Assembly: GCA_002363865.1 (NCBI GenBank)
Contig: DEWY01000011.1
Location: 64,263-128,262, forward strand
Direction of reading: 5' to 3'
Origin: Caulobacteraceae bacterium UBA3198
Lineage (GTDB): Bacteria; Pseudomonadota; Alphaproteobacteria; Caulobacterales; Caulobacteraceae
Length of the DNA stretch: 64,000 nucleotides
This document shows, one piece after another, positions 1 to 7,763 of this stretch (the first letter of the stretch is position 1; each line of letters opens with the position of its first letter). The notes beneath the pieces are model-generated. The model had not been told where the DNA came from. It made no database searches and saw only the letters and a list, made by a program, of their open reading frames with translations. The position numbers and the translations under genes are program-made.

Positions 1-1308
1 ACCAAGTGGGTCAACACCCCTGAGGGCGCGCGCCACGAGGTGCGCCGGCTGCTGCCCTACGAACCGGACCTGATCAAGGCCTTCGCCGACGGCTGGCGTT
101 ACGGCCTGTCGGCCGACAACACCTCAATGGACCTGGGAACCCTGAGCGCTCTGGTGGATGAGGCGCACAAGAACGACCTGAAGGTCGTCACCCATACGGT
201 CACCGTCGCCCGGGGCAAGATCGCCGCCCGGGCCGGGGTCGACATCATCGTCCACAGCCTCCAGGACGGTCCGGTGGACGCCGAGGTCATCGATCTGATG
301 AAGGCGTCGGGCACGGCCTATGCGCCGACCCTGGCGGTCTATGAACCTGTGAAGCCCGGCCAATCCCCGCCGGACGACTTGAACAATCCGCGCTATGTCC
401 AGTCCAAGGCCAAGTTCCAGTACGCCCTGCAGAACGTAAAGGCGCTGCATGACGCCGGCGTCCTGGTGGCGCTCGGCACGGACGCTGGCATGCCGGGCAC
501 GCCGCATGGGGTCGCCACCCTGCACGAGATGGAGCTCTTGGTGCAGGCCGGCCTGACCCCGGTGGAGGCCCTGATGGCGGCGACCGCCAACAGCGCCCGG
601 GCCATGGGCGTGCTGGACGACCGCGGCGCCATCGAGGCGGGCAAGCGCGCCGATCTGGTGCTGATCGACGGGGCGCCCTGGACCACGATTTCCGACGTCC
701 GCAAGATCGAGCGGGTGTTTATCGACGGCAAGCAGGTGGTCGGGCCAGGCGTGGCCCTGCCCGAGGCCAACAGCCAGATGACCATGGCCCCCCTGCGCGC
801 CCAGGCTCTCATCGATGATTTCGAGGGCGAACCCGGTCGCACCGCTACGGGCGCCCTCCGTGTGCAGGACACCGACGGCGGCATGGATCGTAGCGTGCTG
901 ATCAGCCTGGTCGCGCCTGAGCCCGGCGGCGACAGCGCCTTGCGGCTGGCCGCTCGTATGTCGGTCAAGGAAGATCCGCATGCGGGCGTCATCCTGCCGC
1001 TCAGCCGCGGCTCGGTCCAGCCGGTGGACGCCCGCGCGTTCAAGGGGCTGGCCTTCGCCCTGCGTGGCGATGGCGGGCCCTATCTGGTGATGGTCCGCAC
1101 GGTTGGCGGCTGGTGGCAGACGGAGGTCGAGGCGAAATCGGAGTGGACCATCTTCACCGTGCCCTTTTCAGACCTCGCCGCGGCCCCGGGGTGGCGGCGG
1201 GCGCAGACCCCCTGGACCGGTGGCGACCTGCTGGAAGTCCAGTTCGGGGGAGGGCGCGCCGAAGACGAGACCCTGTGGCTGGAAGTGGACGACGTCCGCT
1301 TTTACTGA
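1..1308 (+). CDS. Amidohydrolase family protein with C-terminal CIA30-like domain (5' end missing)
   Basis: The frame is open from the first base, so the N-terminus lies outside the window; an internal GTG at 40 is not the real start. The visible part is the C-terminal half of an imidazolonepropionase-like metal-dependent hydrolase. It shows VTHT and VHSL (probable metal-ligand histidines), GTDAG (probable catalytic Asp) and the family's closing segment GAIEAGKRADLVLIDG. About 170 further residues follow, starting near IDDFEG and ending LEVDDVRF. They look like a CIA30/carbohydrate-binding-like beta-sandwich, an arrangement seen in some exported amidohydrolases. The substrate is unknown. It lies upstream of a TonB receptor and a second amidohydrolase, so uptake and hydrolysis of an amide or peptide compound is an inference. 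Confidence 0.85.
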   Translation, partial: TKWVNTPEGARHEVRRLLPYEPDLIKAFADGWRYGLSADNTSMDLGTLSALVDEAHKNDLKVVTHTVTVARGKIAARAGVDIIVHSLQDGPVDAEVIDLMKASGTAYAPTLAVYEPVKPGQSPPDDLNNPRYVQSKAKFQYALQNVKALHDAGVLVALGTDAGMPGTPHGVATLHEMELLVQAGLTPVEALMAATANSARAMGVLDDRGAIEAGKRADLVLIDGAPWTTISDVRKIERVFIDGKQVVGPGVALPEANSQMTMAPLRAQALIDDFEGEPGRTATGALRVQDTDGGMDRSVLISLVAPEPGGDSALRLAARMSVKEDPHAGVILPLSRGSVQPVDARAFKGLAFALRGDGGPYLVMVRTVGGWWQTEVEAKSEWTIFTVPFSDLAAAPGWRRAQTPWTGGDLLEVQFGGGRAEDETLWLEVDDVRFY

Positions 1309-1330
1309 TCAGTGATCACAGACCCCCGAT

Positions 1331-1367
1331 AGGCCAAATCCGCCCCGAATGCGGCGCGATTTGGCCT
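1331..1367 (+). terminator. Long inverted repeat after the amidohydrolase gene
   Basis: AGGCCAAATC (1331-1340) and GATTTGGCCT (1358-1367) are perfect 10-bp complementary arms. The 17-nt centre can extend the stem through CGCC/GGCG. It starts 23 nt after the stop codon. No T-run follows, so it is a terminator-like or mRNA-stabilising hairpin rather than a textbook intrinsic terminator. Confidence 0.5.
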
Positions 1368-1526
1368 GGGCGGGAGTGAATTGCCTGATTTTGCGGCTGT
1401 GTGGCGAAACAGTGTCGGCCGGCGCCGTATAACGGCGCTACATCCTGCTTGCCGTCTATTCGGCCGAGAAGCACTGAAGAGCCGGGACAACGTCGGTCTT
1501 CAGGTCGGGATCAAAAGGGGATCAAC

Positions 1527-4500
1527 ATGAACATCACCAGTTGTGGGCGGCGCGGTCTGCTCGGGACGACCATGCTCTGCGCCCTGGGTGCTGGCGGAGC
1601 CTTCGCCCAGACGGCCGAAACCACCGTGGACGAAATCATCGTCGTCGGGTCTCAGGTGCAGGGCTCGCGGATTACTGACGCCGTGCCGGTCACCGTGCTC
1701 GGGCAGGACGAACTGCAGGCGGTCGCCGCAGCCTCGGGCGACGAGTTGTTCCGCTCCATCCCGCAGATGGGCGATGTGAGCTTCAATTCCAGCTATCTGC
1801 CCAATTCCAGCAACAGCGCCCGCGGCGATGTGGGCTCGGTGAACCTGCGCAATCTTGGCGTCGGCAACACCCTGGTCCTGCTGAACGGCCGCCGGGTGGT
1901 GACCCACCCCTCCAGCCGCGCCAATGAGAACCTGGTGCCGGTCCTGACCTACAACACCAACGCGATCCCGGTGAACGGCCTGCAGCGCCTGGAAGTGCTG
2001 CGCGACGGCGCGGCGGCCCTTTACGGCTCGGACGCGGTGGCCGGCGTGGTCAACACCGTCCTGCGCACCGACTATGACGGCCTCACCCTGGACGCCCAGT
2101 ATGGCGGCGCCGAAGGCACGGGCCTGCGCCAGACCGATCTGTCGGCCCTGTTCGGCCGCAACTTCGACCGCGGCAATGTGACGGTGTTCGCCAGCTATAC
2201 CGACCGCACCGCCCTGGACGCCCAGGACCAGGACTATACCGCCTCCCTGGATCGCCGGCCCCTGTTCGCCGGCACCCGCTTCGACGGCGCCACCTCGCTG
2301 GACAGCCGCAGCACGGTCACCCCTTGGGGCTATTTCCAGGCCAGCGCTCCGGTGCGGCGCAACGGCGCCCTGGTGACCTCGAGCGCCGGCTTCTTCCACG
2401 TCCAGCCGACCACCTTCCCGGGCTGCGCCACCCCCACCAGCGGGGGGCTCTGCCTGGACGACGGCTCGATCTCGACGGCCGGCGCCGACCGCGACCTGCG
2501 TTTCGACTCGCCCGCGGCCTACAACACCACCGTCATCCCCGAGGTGGAGCGGGTGAACCTGTTCCTCACCGGCAACTATGACCTGACCGACGAGATCACC
2601 GGTTTTGGCGAACTCGGCTACTACACGGCCACCACCAAGAGCCTGCAGACCTCCACCGGCACCCTGTCTTCGATGCCGATCACCATGCCGGCCTCGAGCT
2701 ATTACAATCCGTTCGGTCCGACGACCTTCGCCAATGGGACGGTGAACCCCAATCGTCTCTCCGGCATCGACGCGCCGGCGAGCGGCCGCAATGTGACGAT
2801 CCGCACCTACAACTTCTCCGACGCCGGCCCCAACGAGGTCGATGTGGAGAACTCCCAGTGGCGGGCCCTGGCCGGCCTGCGCGGCGAGCGGTTCGGCTTC
2901 AACTGGGAAGGGGCGATCCTCTATTCGAAGGCCGAGGTCGAGGACGTTTCGGACGGCATCAGCGCCACCCTGCTGCAGCGCCAGCTCTCGCTGTCCACTC
3001 CTGAGGCCTACAACCCGTTCAACGGGGCCAACCTCCAGAACACCAGCCTGGCCGACACGGCTCCGAGCAGCCAGGCGGCCCTGGACGCCATCCGGATCAA
3101 GACGGTTCGCCGCAACACCAGCTCCCTGGCCCTGGCGGACTTCAAGGTGTCGCGTCCCGACTTCTTCGCCCTGCCGGGCGGGGACGTGGGCATGGCGTTT
3201 GGCGTGGAATATCGGCGTGAGACCCAGAAGGACGATCGCGACGGCCGCGTGGACGGCACGATCAAATTCACCGATGCGGTGAGCGGCGCGACCTATACCG
3301 GCGATCTGATCGGCACCAGCCCGTCCCCGGACACCAAGGGCTCGCGGACGGTGACCTCGGCCTTTATCGAGTTCGGCGTCCCGGTGATCTCGCCCGACAT
3401 GAACATCCCGCTGGTCCAGAGCATCGAGATGCAGCTGGCGGGCCGCTTCGAGGACTTCAGCGACGCCGGCTCCGTCGCCAAGCCCAAGGTGGCTGTGGCC
3501 TGGGACGTGGTCGACGGCCTGCGGCTCCGGGGCTCCTGGGCCCAGGGCTTCAAGGCCCCGAACCTGGAGCAGGTGAACGCCACCCTGGTGACCCGGTCCA
3601 ACACCCGGACCGACTTCATCCGCTGCGAGGCCGATCTGCGGGCCGGCCGCATCGCCAGCTTCGCCGCCTGCTCGCGGGCGGGCGCCACCACCGCCCAGCG
3701 GGCCGGCAACCAGGACCTGAAGCCCGAAGAGTCCGAGACCTGGGGGGCCGGGGTCGTCTTCGAACCCCAGTTCCTGCCGCCGGAAGTGGGGAACTTCATC
3801 TTCACCGTCGACTACTGGCGCGTGAAGCAGGAGGGCATCGTCGGCCTGTTCGGCGAGGGCAACGCCCTGATCCTCGACTACCTGCTGCGCACGCAGGGGA
3901 CGAGCAATCCTGACGTCATCCGCGCCGCGCCCACGGCCGATGATGTGGCCGCCTTCGCCGGCACCAACCTGACGCCTGTGGGTCAGGTGCTGTTCGTCAA
4001 TGACCAGTACCAGAACCTGCTGCCGCAGGAGGCCCGCGGTCTCGACATCGGCGTGGCCTGGAGCCTCAACGGCACCCGGTTCGGCGACTTCTCGGCCAGC
4101 TTCAACGCCGCCCATCTGCTGAAGTTCTATCGCCAGCCGTCCCCGGCCATTCAGGCGCTTCTGGACGCCCAGGCGGCCGGCGCCATCAACCCCGGCGTCA
4201 ACATCGCCGGCGGTGGCGACCTCATTCGCGACGAGGGCCGGCCGGAGTGGAAGTGGTCGGCCTCGGCCACCTGGCGCTACGAGCAGTTCACCCTGGGGGC
4301 CTTCACCCAGTATGTGGGCGATGTTCAGGACTTCGGCCTGATCGATGCGGCAGGCGATCCCTGGATCGTCGACAGCCAGCTGACCGCCAATCTCTATGGC
4401 CAGTACGAGTTCACCGACGGCATGGCGGCCAACACCCGCCTCCGCCTGGGCGTGCGCAACCTGACCGACGAGAAGCCCCCGCTGGCCTCCGACGGCTATC

Positions 4501-4562
4501 TGGGGGAGCTCTACACGCCCTACAGCCGCTACTGGTATGTGAGCGTGCGTAAGACTTTCTAG
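1527..4562 (+). CDS. TonB-dependent receptor
   Basis: Outer-membrane active transporter of about 1011 residues, driven by TonB-ExbBD. The start chosen is ATG 1527: it is preceded by AAAAGGGG and begins a signal peptide (MNITSCGRRGLLGTTMLCAL...AFAQ). The frame is open further upstream, but no leader would be expected there. After the leader comes a TonB-box-like TVDEIIVVGS, then a plug domain (about residues 35-180, with VLLNGRRVV and the LEVLRDGAAALYGSDAVAGVVN signature), then a beta-barrel. It ends in aromatic-alternating YWYVSVRKTF with a terminal Phe, as expected for Bam-dependent insertion. No siderophore-uptake genes are adjacent. The neighbouring hydrolases suggest an organic, perhaps peptide-derived, substrate, but this is not shown. 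Confidence 0.92.
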   Translation: MNITSCGRRGLLGTTMLCALGAGGAFAQTAETTVDEIIVVGSQVQGSRITDAVPVTVLGQDELQAVAAASGDELFRSIPQMGDVSFNSSYLPNSSNSARGDVGSVNLRNLGVGNTLVLLNGRRVVTHPSSRANENLVPVLTYNTNAIPVNGLQRLEVLRDGAAALYGSDAVAGVVNTVLRTDYDGLTLDAQYGGAEGTGLRQTDLSALFGRNFDRGNVTVFASYTDRTALDAQDQDYTASLDRRPLFAGTRFDGATSLDSRSTVTPWGYFQASAPVRRNGALVTSSAGFFHVQPTTFPGCATPTSGGLCLDDGSISTAGADRDLRFDSPAAYNTTVIPEVERVNLFLTGNYDLTDEITGFGELGYYTATTKSLQTSTGTLSSMPITMPASSYYNPFGPTTFANGTVNPNRLSGIDAPASGRNVTIRTYNFSDAGPNEVDVENSQWRALAGLRGERFGFNWEGAILYSKAEVEDVSDGISATLLQRQLSLSTPEAYNPFNGANLQNTSLADTAPSSQAALDAIRIKTVRRNTSSLALADFKVSRPDFFALPGGDVGMAFGVEYRRETQKDDRDGRVDGTIKFTDAVSGATYTGDLIGTSPSPDTKGSRTVTSAFIEFGVPVISPDMNIPLVQSIEMQLAGRFEDFSDAGSVAKPKVAVAWDVVDGLRLRGSWAQGFKAPNLEQVNATLVTRSNTRTDFIRCEADLRAGRIASFAACSRAGATTAQRAGNQDLKPEESETWGAGVVFEPQFLPPEVGNFIFTVDYWRVKQEGIVGLFGEGNALILDYLLRTQGTSNPDVIRAAPTADDVAAFAGTNLTPVGQVLFVNDQYQNLLPQEARGLDIGVAWSLNGTRFGDFSASFNAAHLLKFYRQPSPAIQALLDAQAAGAINPGVNIAGGGDLIRDEGRPEWKWSASATWRYEQFTLGAFTQYVGDVQDFGLIDAAGDPWIVDSQLTANLYGQYEFTDGMAANTRLRLGVRNLTDEKPPLASDGYLGELYTPYSRYWYVSVRKTF

Positions 4563-4568
4563 GCCTCA

Positions 4569-4597
4569 GGCGCGGGCGTCCTCGTGGCGCCCGCGCC
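4569..4597 (+). terminator. GC-rich hairpin after the TonB receptor
   Basis: Perfect 10-bp arms GGCGCGGGCG (4569-4578) and CGCCCGCGCC (4588-4597) with a 9-nt loop, starting 6 nt after the stop codon. No T-tract follows. It is likely a terminator or 3'-end hairpin separating the receptor from the next gene. Confidence 0.55.
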
Positions 4598-4678
4598 GAC
4601 TTGCATCGGCCCGCCATCGGCAGAGGATGGTGGGCAAATGGGGCTCGCGCCCCTGGTTCCATAATCTGGAGTTCGCCC

Positions 4679-6154
4679 ATGCGCCGCGCCGCCCTCAAGA
4701 TCGCCCTGATGGGCGCCGCCAGCCTCACCCTGATCCTGTCGGGGTCTCCGGCCGGCGCTCAGGTGACGGCGCAGGACAAGCAGACCCTGATCGCCAGCGT
4801 CGAAAAGGGCGCCCCGCGCATGGCCGACGTGGCGCACCAGATCTGGGAGTTCGCTGAGGTCGGCTATCAGGAGACCAAGAGTTCGGCCTTGCTGCAGTCG
4901 GAACTGCGCAAGGCCGGCTTCTCCGTTCAGGCCGGGGTGGCCGGCATGCCCACGGCCTTTGTCGCGAGCTTCAAGAACGGCGACGGCCCGGTGATCGCCA
5001 TCCTGGCTGAGTATGATGCGCTTCCGGGCCTGGCCCAGGAGGCCAAGCCCGAGCCGGCCCCGATCGCCGGTCAGATCGCGGGCCACGCCTGCGGTCACCA
5101 CCTGTTCGGCGCCGCTTCGGTCGCCGCCGCCCAAAGCCTGGCCGCCTGGATGAAGGCCAACAATGTCGGCGGCGAGATCCGCGTTTATGGCACGCCGGCC
5201 GAGGAGGGGGGCTCCGGCAAGGTCTACATGGTCCGCGACGGCCTGTTCGCCGATGTCGACGCAACTCTCCACTGGCACCCCAGCGACGGCAACAGCGCCG
5301 CCCAGAGCGTCTCGCTCGCCAACATCTCCGGCAAGTTCCGTTTCGCCGGCGCCTCTGCCCATGCTTCGGCCGCGCCCTCCCGCGGCCGCTCGGCACTGGA
5401 CGGGGTGGAGATCATGAATGTGGCGGTGAACTATCTGCGCGAGCACATCCCGGATGGGACCCGCATCCACTATGTCGTGACCGACGGTGGCGCGGCCCCG
5501 AACGTCGTGCCGGACAAGGCCGAGGTCTATTACTACGTCCGCCACACCGATCCGCAGATCGTCCGCGACGTCTTCGCGCGCATGCAGAAGGCTGCCGAGG
5601 GCGCGGCGCTCGCCACCGAAACGACGGTCAGCTTCGAGCAGACCGGCGGCGTCTACAACATGCTGGTGAACGACACCCTGGGCCAGGTCATGGACCAGGC
5701 CCTGCGCGAGGTCGGCCCGCCGGCGTGGAACGCGCAGGAGCAGGCCTTCGCGGAGGCGATGAGCAAGCAGCTTCCAGCTGGACGCACGCCGACCCCGGCC
5801 AGTGAAATCCGGCCCTATTCCATTGGCGGCGGCGGGGGCGGCTCCACTGACGTGGCCGATGTGAGCTGGGTGACCCCGACCGCCGGCATGGGCGCGGCCA
5901 CCTGGGTGCCGGGCACCGCCGCCCACAGCTGGCAGGCGGTGGCCGCCGGGGGCATGAGCATCGGGTCAAAGGGCGCCGAGGTCGCGGCCAAGACCCTGGC
6001 CCTGGCCGGCGCACGTCTGCTGCGCGAGCCGGCGCTGATCGAAGCGGCGACGGCCGAACTGATCGAGCGCCGGGGCGCCGATTTCACCTATGAGGCCATG
6101 GTCGGCGACCGGGCGCCGCCGCTTGACTACCGCAAGTCGTCCAAGGGCGACTGA
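4679..6154 (+). CDS. Secreted M20 family amidohydrolase, AbgB-like
   Basis: Zinc-dependent amidohydrolase of 491 residues, of the M20 family closest to aminobenzoyl-glutamate utilisation protein B. ATG 4679 is chosen because it starts a clear signal peptide (MRRAALKIALMGAASLTLIL...AGAQ) and follows CTGGAG; an upstream in-frame start lacks a leader. Metal-site motifs visible are GHACGHHLFGAAS, the TPAEEGG glutamate pair, DATLHWHPS and a late AAHSWQ histidine. The glycine run GGGGGGSTD lies shortly before the last of these. A periplasmic location is predicted. The substrate may be an N-acyl amino acid, dipeptide or folate-type amide. Its position beside a TonB receptor suggests catabolism of an imported compound. 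Confidence 0.88.
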   Translation: MRRAALKIALMGAASLTLILSGSPAGAQVTAQDKQTLIASVEKGAPRMADVAHQIWEFAEVGYQETKSSALLQSELRKAGFSVQAGVAGMPTAFVASFKNGDGPVIAILAEYDALPGLAQEAKPEPAPIAGQIAGHACGHHLFGAASVAAAQSLAAWMKANNVGGEIRVYGTPAEEGGSGKVYMVRDGLFADVDATLHWHPSDGNSAAQSVSLANISGKFRFAGASAHASAAPSRGRSALDGVEIMNVAVNYLREHIPDGTRIHYVVTDGGAAPNVVPDKAEVYYYVRHTDPQIVRDVFARMQKAAEGAALATETTVSFEQTGGVYNMLVNDTLGQVMDQALREVGPPAWNAQEQAFAEAMSKQLPAGRTPTPASEIRPYSIGGGGGGSTDVADVSWVTPTAGMGAATWVPGTAAHSWQAVAAGGMSIGSKGAEVAAKTLALAGARLLREPALIEAATAELIERRGADFTYEAMVGDRAPPLDYRKSSKGD

Positions 6155-6164
6155 GCCGTCGCCC
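6145..6164. terminator. Short hairpin between convergent genes
   Basis: GGGCGAC (6145-6151) pairs with GTCGCCC (6158-6164), 7 bp with a 6-nt loop. It spans the stop codon of the M20 gene and lies 10 bp from the convergent stop of the next gene. It may act in both directions, but it is short. Confidence 0.3.
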
Positions 6165-6173
6165 CTTCGCTGG

Positions 6174-7118
6174 TCAGGCCGACTCCTTGAGGAGCACGGG
6201 CTGGCTTGTGCGGGCGCCGGCCCACAGGAAGGCGCGATAGGCTTCGAAGCACTGCTCGCCGCAGCGAAGCCGCATGATCGCCCCTTCGGCGATGGCCGGC
6301 AGCACCTCGGGATGGTCCTGGGCCAGGGGCAGAAGCGCCTCGGCGTTCCAGGCCTTAGAGTGCTCCACGTCCAGGACGGCGTGCAGATCGAAATACTTGC
6401 GCAGCTTCGGCGCCACGCCCAGGCGCTTGAGCCCCGCCGCCACGGAGGCGACGCGGGTCGGCGCGGTCAGTTCCACCACGCCGAGAGCGCCGACCGAGTG
6501 ATAGGCGTATCGTCGGGTGGCCGCGAAGGCGGTCATGGTGTTGGCCAGCGCCAGGGACTGCCACAGGGTGCCTTCGATGGTGGGGGCGAGCTCAAGCCCC
6601 TGGACCGTCATGTCGAGCATCGGGCCGTGCATGCCGCCCATATTGCCCCGGCCCATCTCGTCCCAATAGTTGCGGGCGAGCTCAAGTTTCGGCCGCGCCG
6701 GCAGCTTGACCTGGGTCATCGCCACCAGATCGTCGAACCCCGCCTCGCCGGCGGCTTCCTGCGTCAGGAACCAGGAGATCTGTTCCCGATCGGCCTCGGT
6801 GGCGAGCCAGTCGAACAGCGGATCCCATTGGCCAGGGCCATCCTCCTTCAGGCTTTCGAACCAGGCAATGAAGCCATCGGGATCGGTGGGGACCTGTGCG
6901 ACCTCGTCCTGCACGCGGGCGCGGAAGGCTTCGATGAACTCGCCCTCCTTCTGCTGCATGCGCATGTCGCGGTTCAGCTCCAGCCGCCAGTCATTGCGCG
7001 GCGTGGAGGGCGAAAGCCGGCTGCGATTCCACCGAGCCAACCCGCGATGGAGGCTGTTGGGATCGGGAAAGCCGGCTGCTGGGGCGCTCTGAAGGCCCAA
7101 ACCGTGGATGATGGCCAT
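6174..7118 (-). CDS. Iron-containing redox enzyme family protein (haem-oxygenase-like diiron fold)
   Basis: A 314-residue protein resembling the iron-containing redox enzyme / haem-oxygenase-like diiron oxidase (HDO) superfamily. Members fold as an alpha-helical bundle and use carboxylate and histidine ligands. Candidate ligands are in REQISWFLTQEA, NYWDEMG with the following MGGMHGPML, RYAYHSVGALGVVE, and YFDLHAVLDVEHS. The start is ATG 7118 with GGAGAT just upstream. It is divergent from the flavodoxin gene across 153 bp, which could share control and supply electrons; that link is inference. The reaction is unknown: HDO enzymes include N-oxygenases and C-C cleaving oxidases. Confidence 0.7.
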   Translation of the reverse strand: MAIIHGLGLQSAPAAGFPDPNSLHRGLARWNRSRLSPSTPRNDWRLELNRDMRMQQKEGEFIEAFRARVQDEVAQVPTDPDGFIAWFESLKEDGPGQWDPLFDWLATEADREQISWFLTQEAAGEAGFDDLVAMTQVKLPARPKLELARNYWDEMGRGNMGGMHGPMLDMTVQGLELAPTIEGTLWQSLALANTMTAFAATRRYAYHSVGALGVVELTAPTRVASVAAGLKRLGVAPKLRKYFDLHAVLDVEHSKAWNAEALLPLAQDHPEVLPAIAEGAIMRLRCGEQCFEAYRAFLWAGARTSQPVLLKESA

Positions 7119-7271
7119 GGATATCTCCTGTAGGACGGAGAAAGCCTCGAACGGGCCGCTGGGTTCCGGACATAAGGCGCTGCCGCAGGTTTTCAGCGGT
7201 CAAGCTCTGAGCCCATTGCGCGACTGTCGCGCCGAGGGGAACGGGGCTGCAAAATCCCCTATGCTTGGCCC

Positions 7272-7763
7272 ATGAAGTCCCTGCTCATTGTCTTTCATTC
7301 GCGAACTGGTGGCTCAGCTCAGATGGCCGAGGCTGCTGAGACGGCCGCGCGGGAGGGGGGCGAGGCGGAGGTCCGGCGGCTGGAGGCGACGGAGGCGAGG
7401 CCTGACGACCTGCTGAACGCCGATGGCTATCTCTTTGTGTGCCCGGAAAACCTGGCGGCGATCTCCGGAGAGATGAAAGCCTTCTTCGACCGGGCCTATT
7501 ACCCGGTTCTGGGGCGGCTGGAGGGGCGCCCCTACGCCCTTATGGTCTGCGCCGGCAGCGATGGGGAGAACGCCGTACGTCAGATGGCGCGCATCGCCAC
7601 CGGCTGGCGCCTCAAGGCGGTGGCCGATCCGATCATTGTCTGCACCCATGCCCAGACACCGGAAGACATCCTGGCGCCCAAGACGATCGCGCCCGGTGAG
7701 CTGGCCCGCTGTCGGGAACTCGGGGCTGGCCTGGCCGCAGGGCTCGCCCTCGGGATCTACTGA
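7272..7763 (+). CDS. Flavodoxin family protein
   Basis: A 163-residue flavodoxin-fold protein. The N-terminal MKSLLIVFHSRTGGSAQMAE is a strand followed by an FMN phosphate-binding loop (HSRTGGSAQ). Further flavin-contact segments are DGYLFVCPENLAAISGEMK and YALMVCAGSDGENA. The length matches a short-chain flavodoxin or NAD(P)H-dependent FMN reductase without extra domains. It is cytoplasmic and probably a one- or two-electron carrier or flavin reductase. It faces away from the diiron-type gene at 6174-7118. Its stop codon overlaps the 3' end of the minus-strand kinase operon by 7 bp. Confidence 0.8.
   Translation: MKSLLIVFHSRTGGSAQMAEAAETAAREGGEAEVRRLEATEARPDDLLNADGYLFVCPENLAAISGEMKAFFDRAYYPVLGRLEGRPYALMVCAGSDGENAVRQMARIATGWRLKAVADPIIVCTHAQTPEDILAPKTIAPGELARCRELGAGLAAGLALGIY

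Noticed and set aside
1500..4115. An 871-residue minus-strand open frame opposite the TonB receptor
   Set aside because: It is an antisense shadow of a GC-rich gene: rich in Gly, Arg, His and Val with no recognisable motif, and it fully overlaps a confident CDS.
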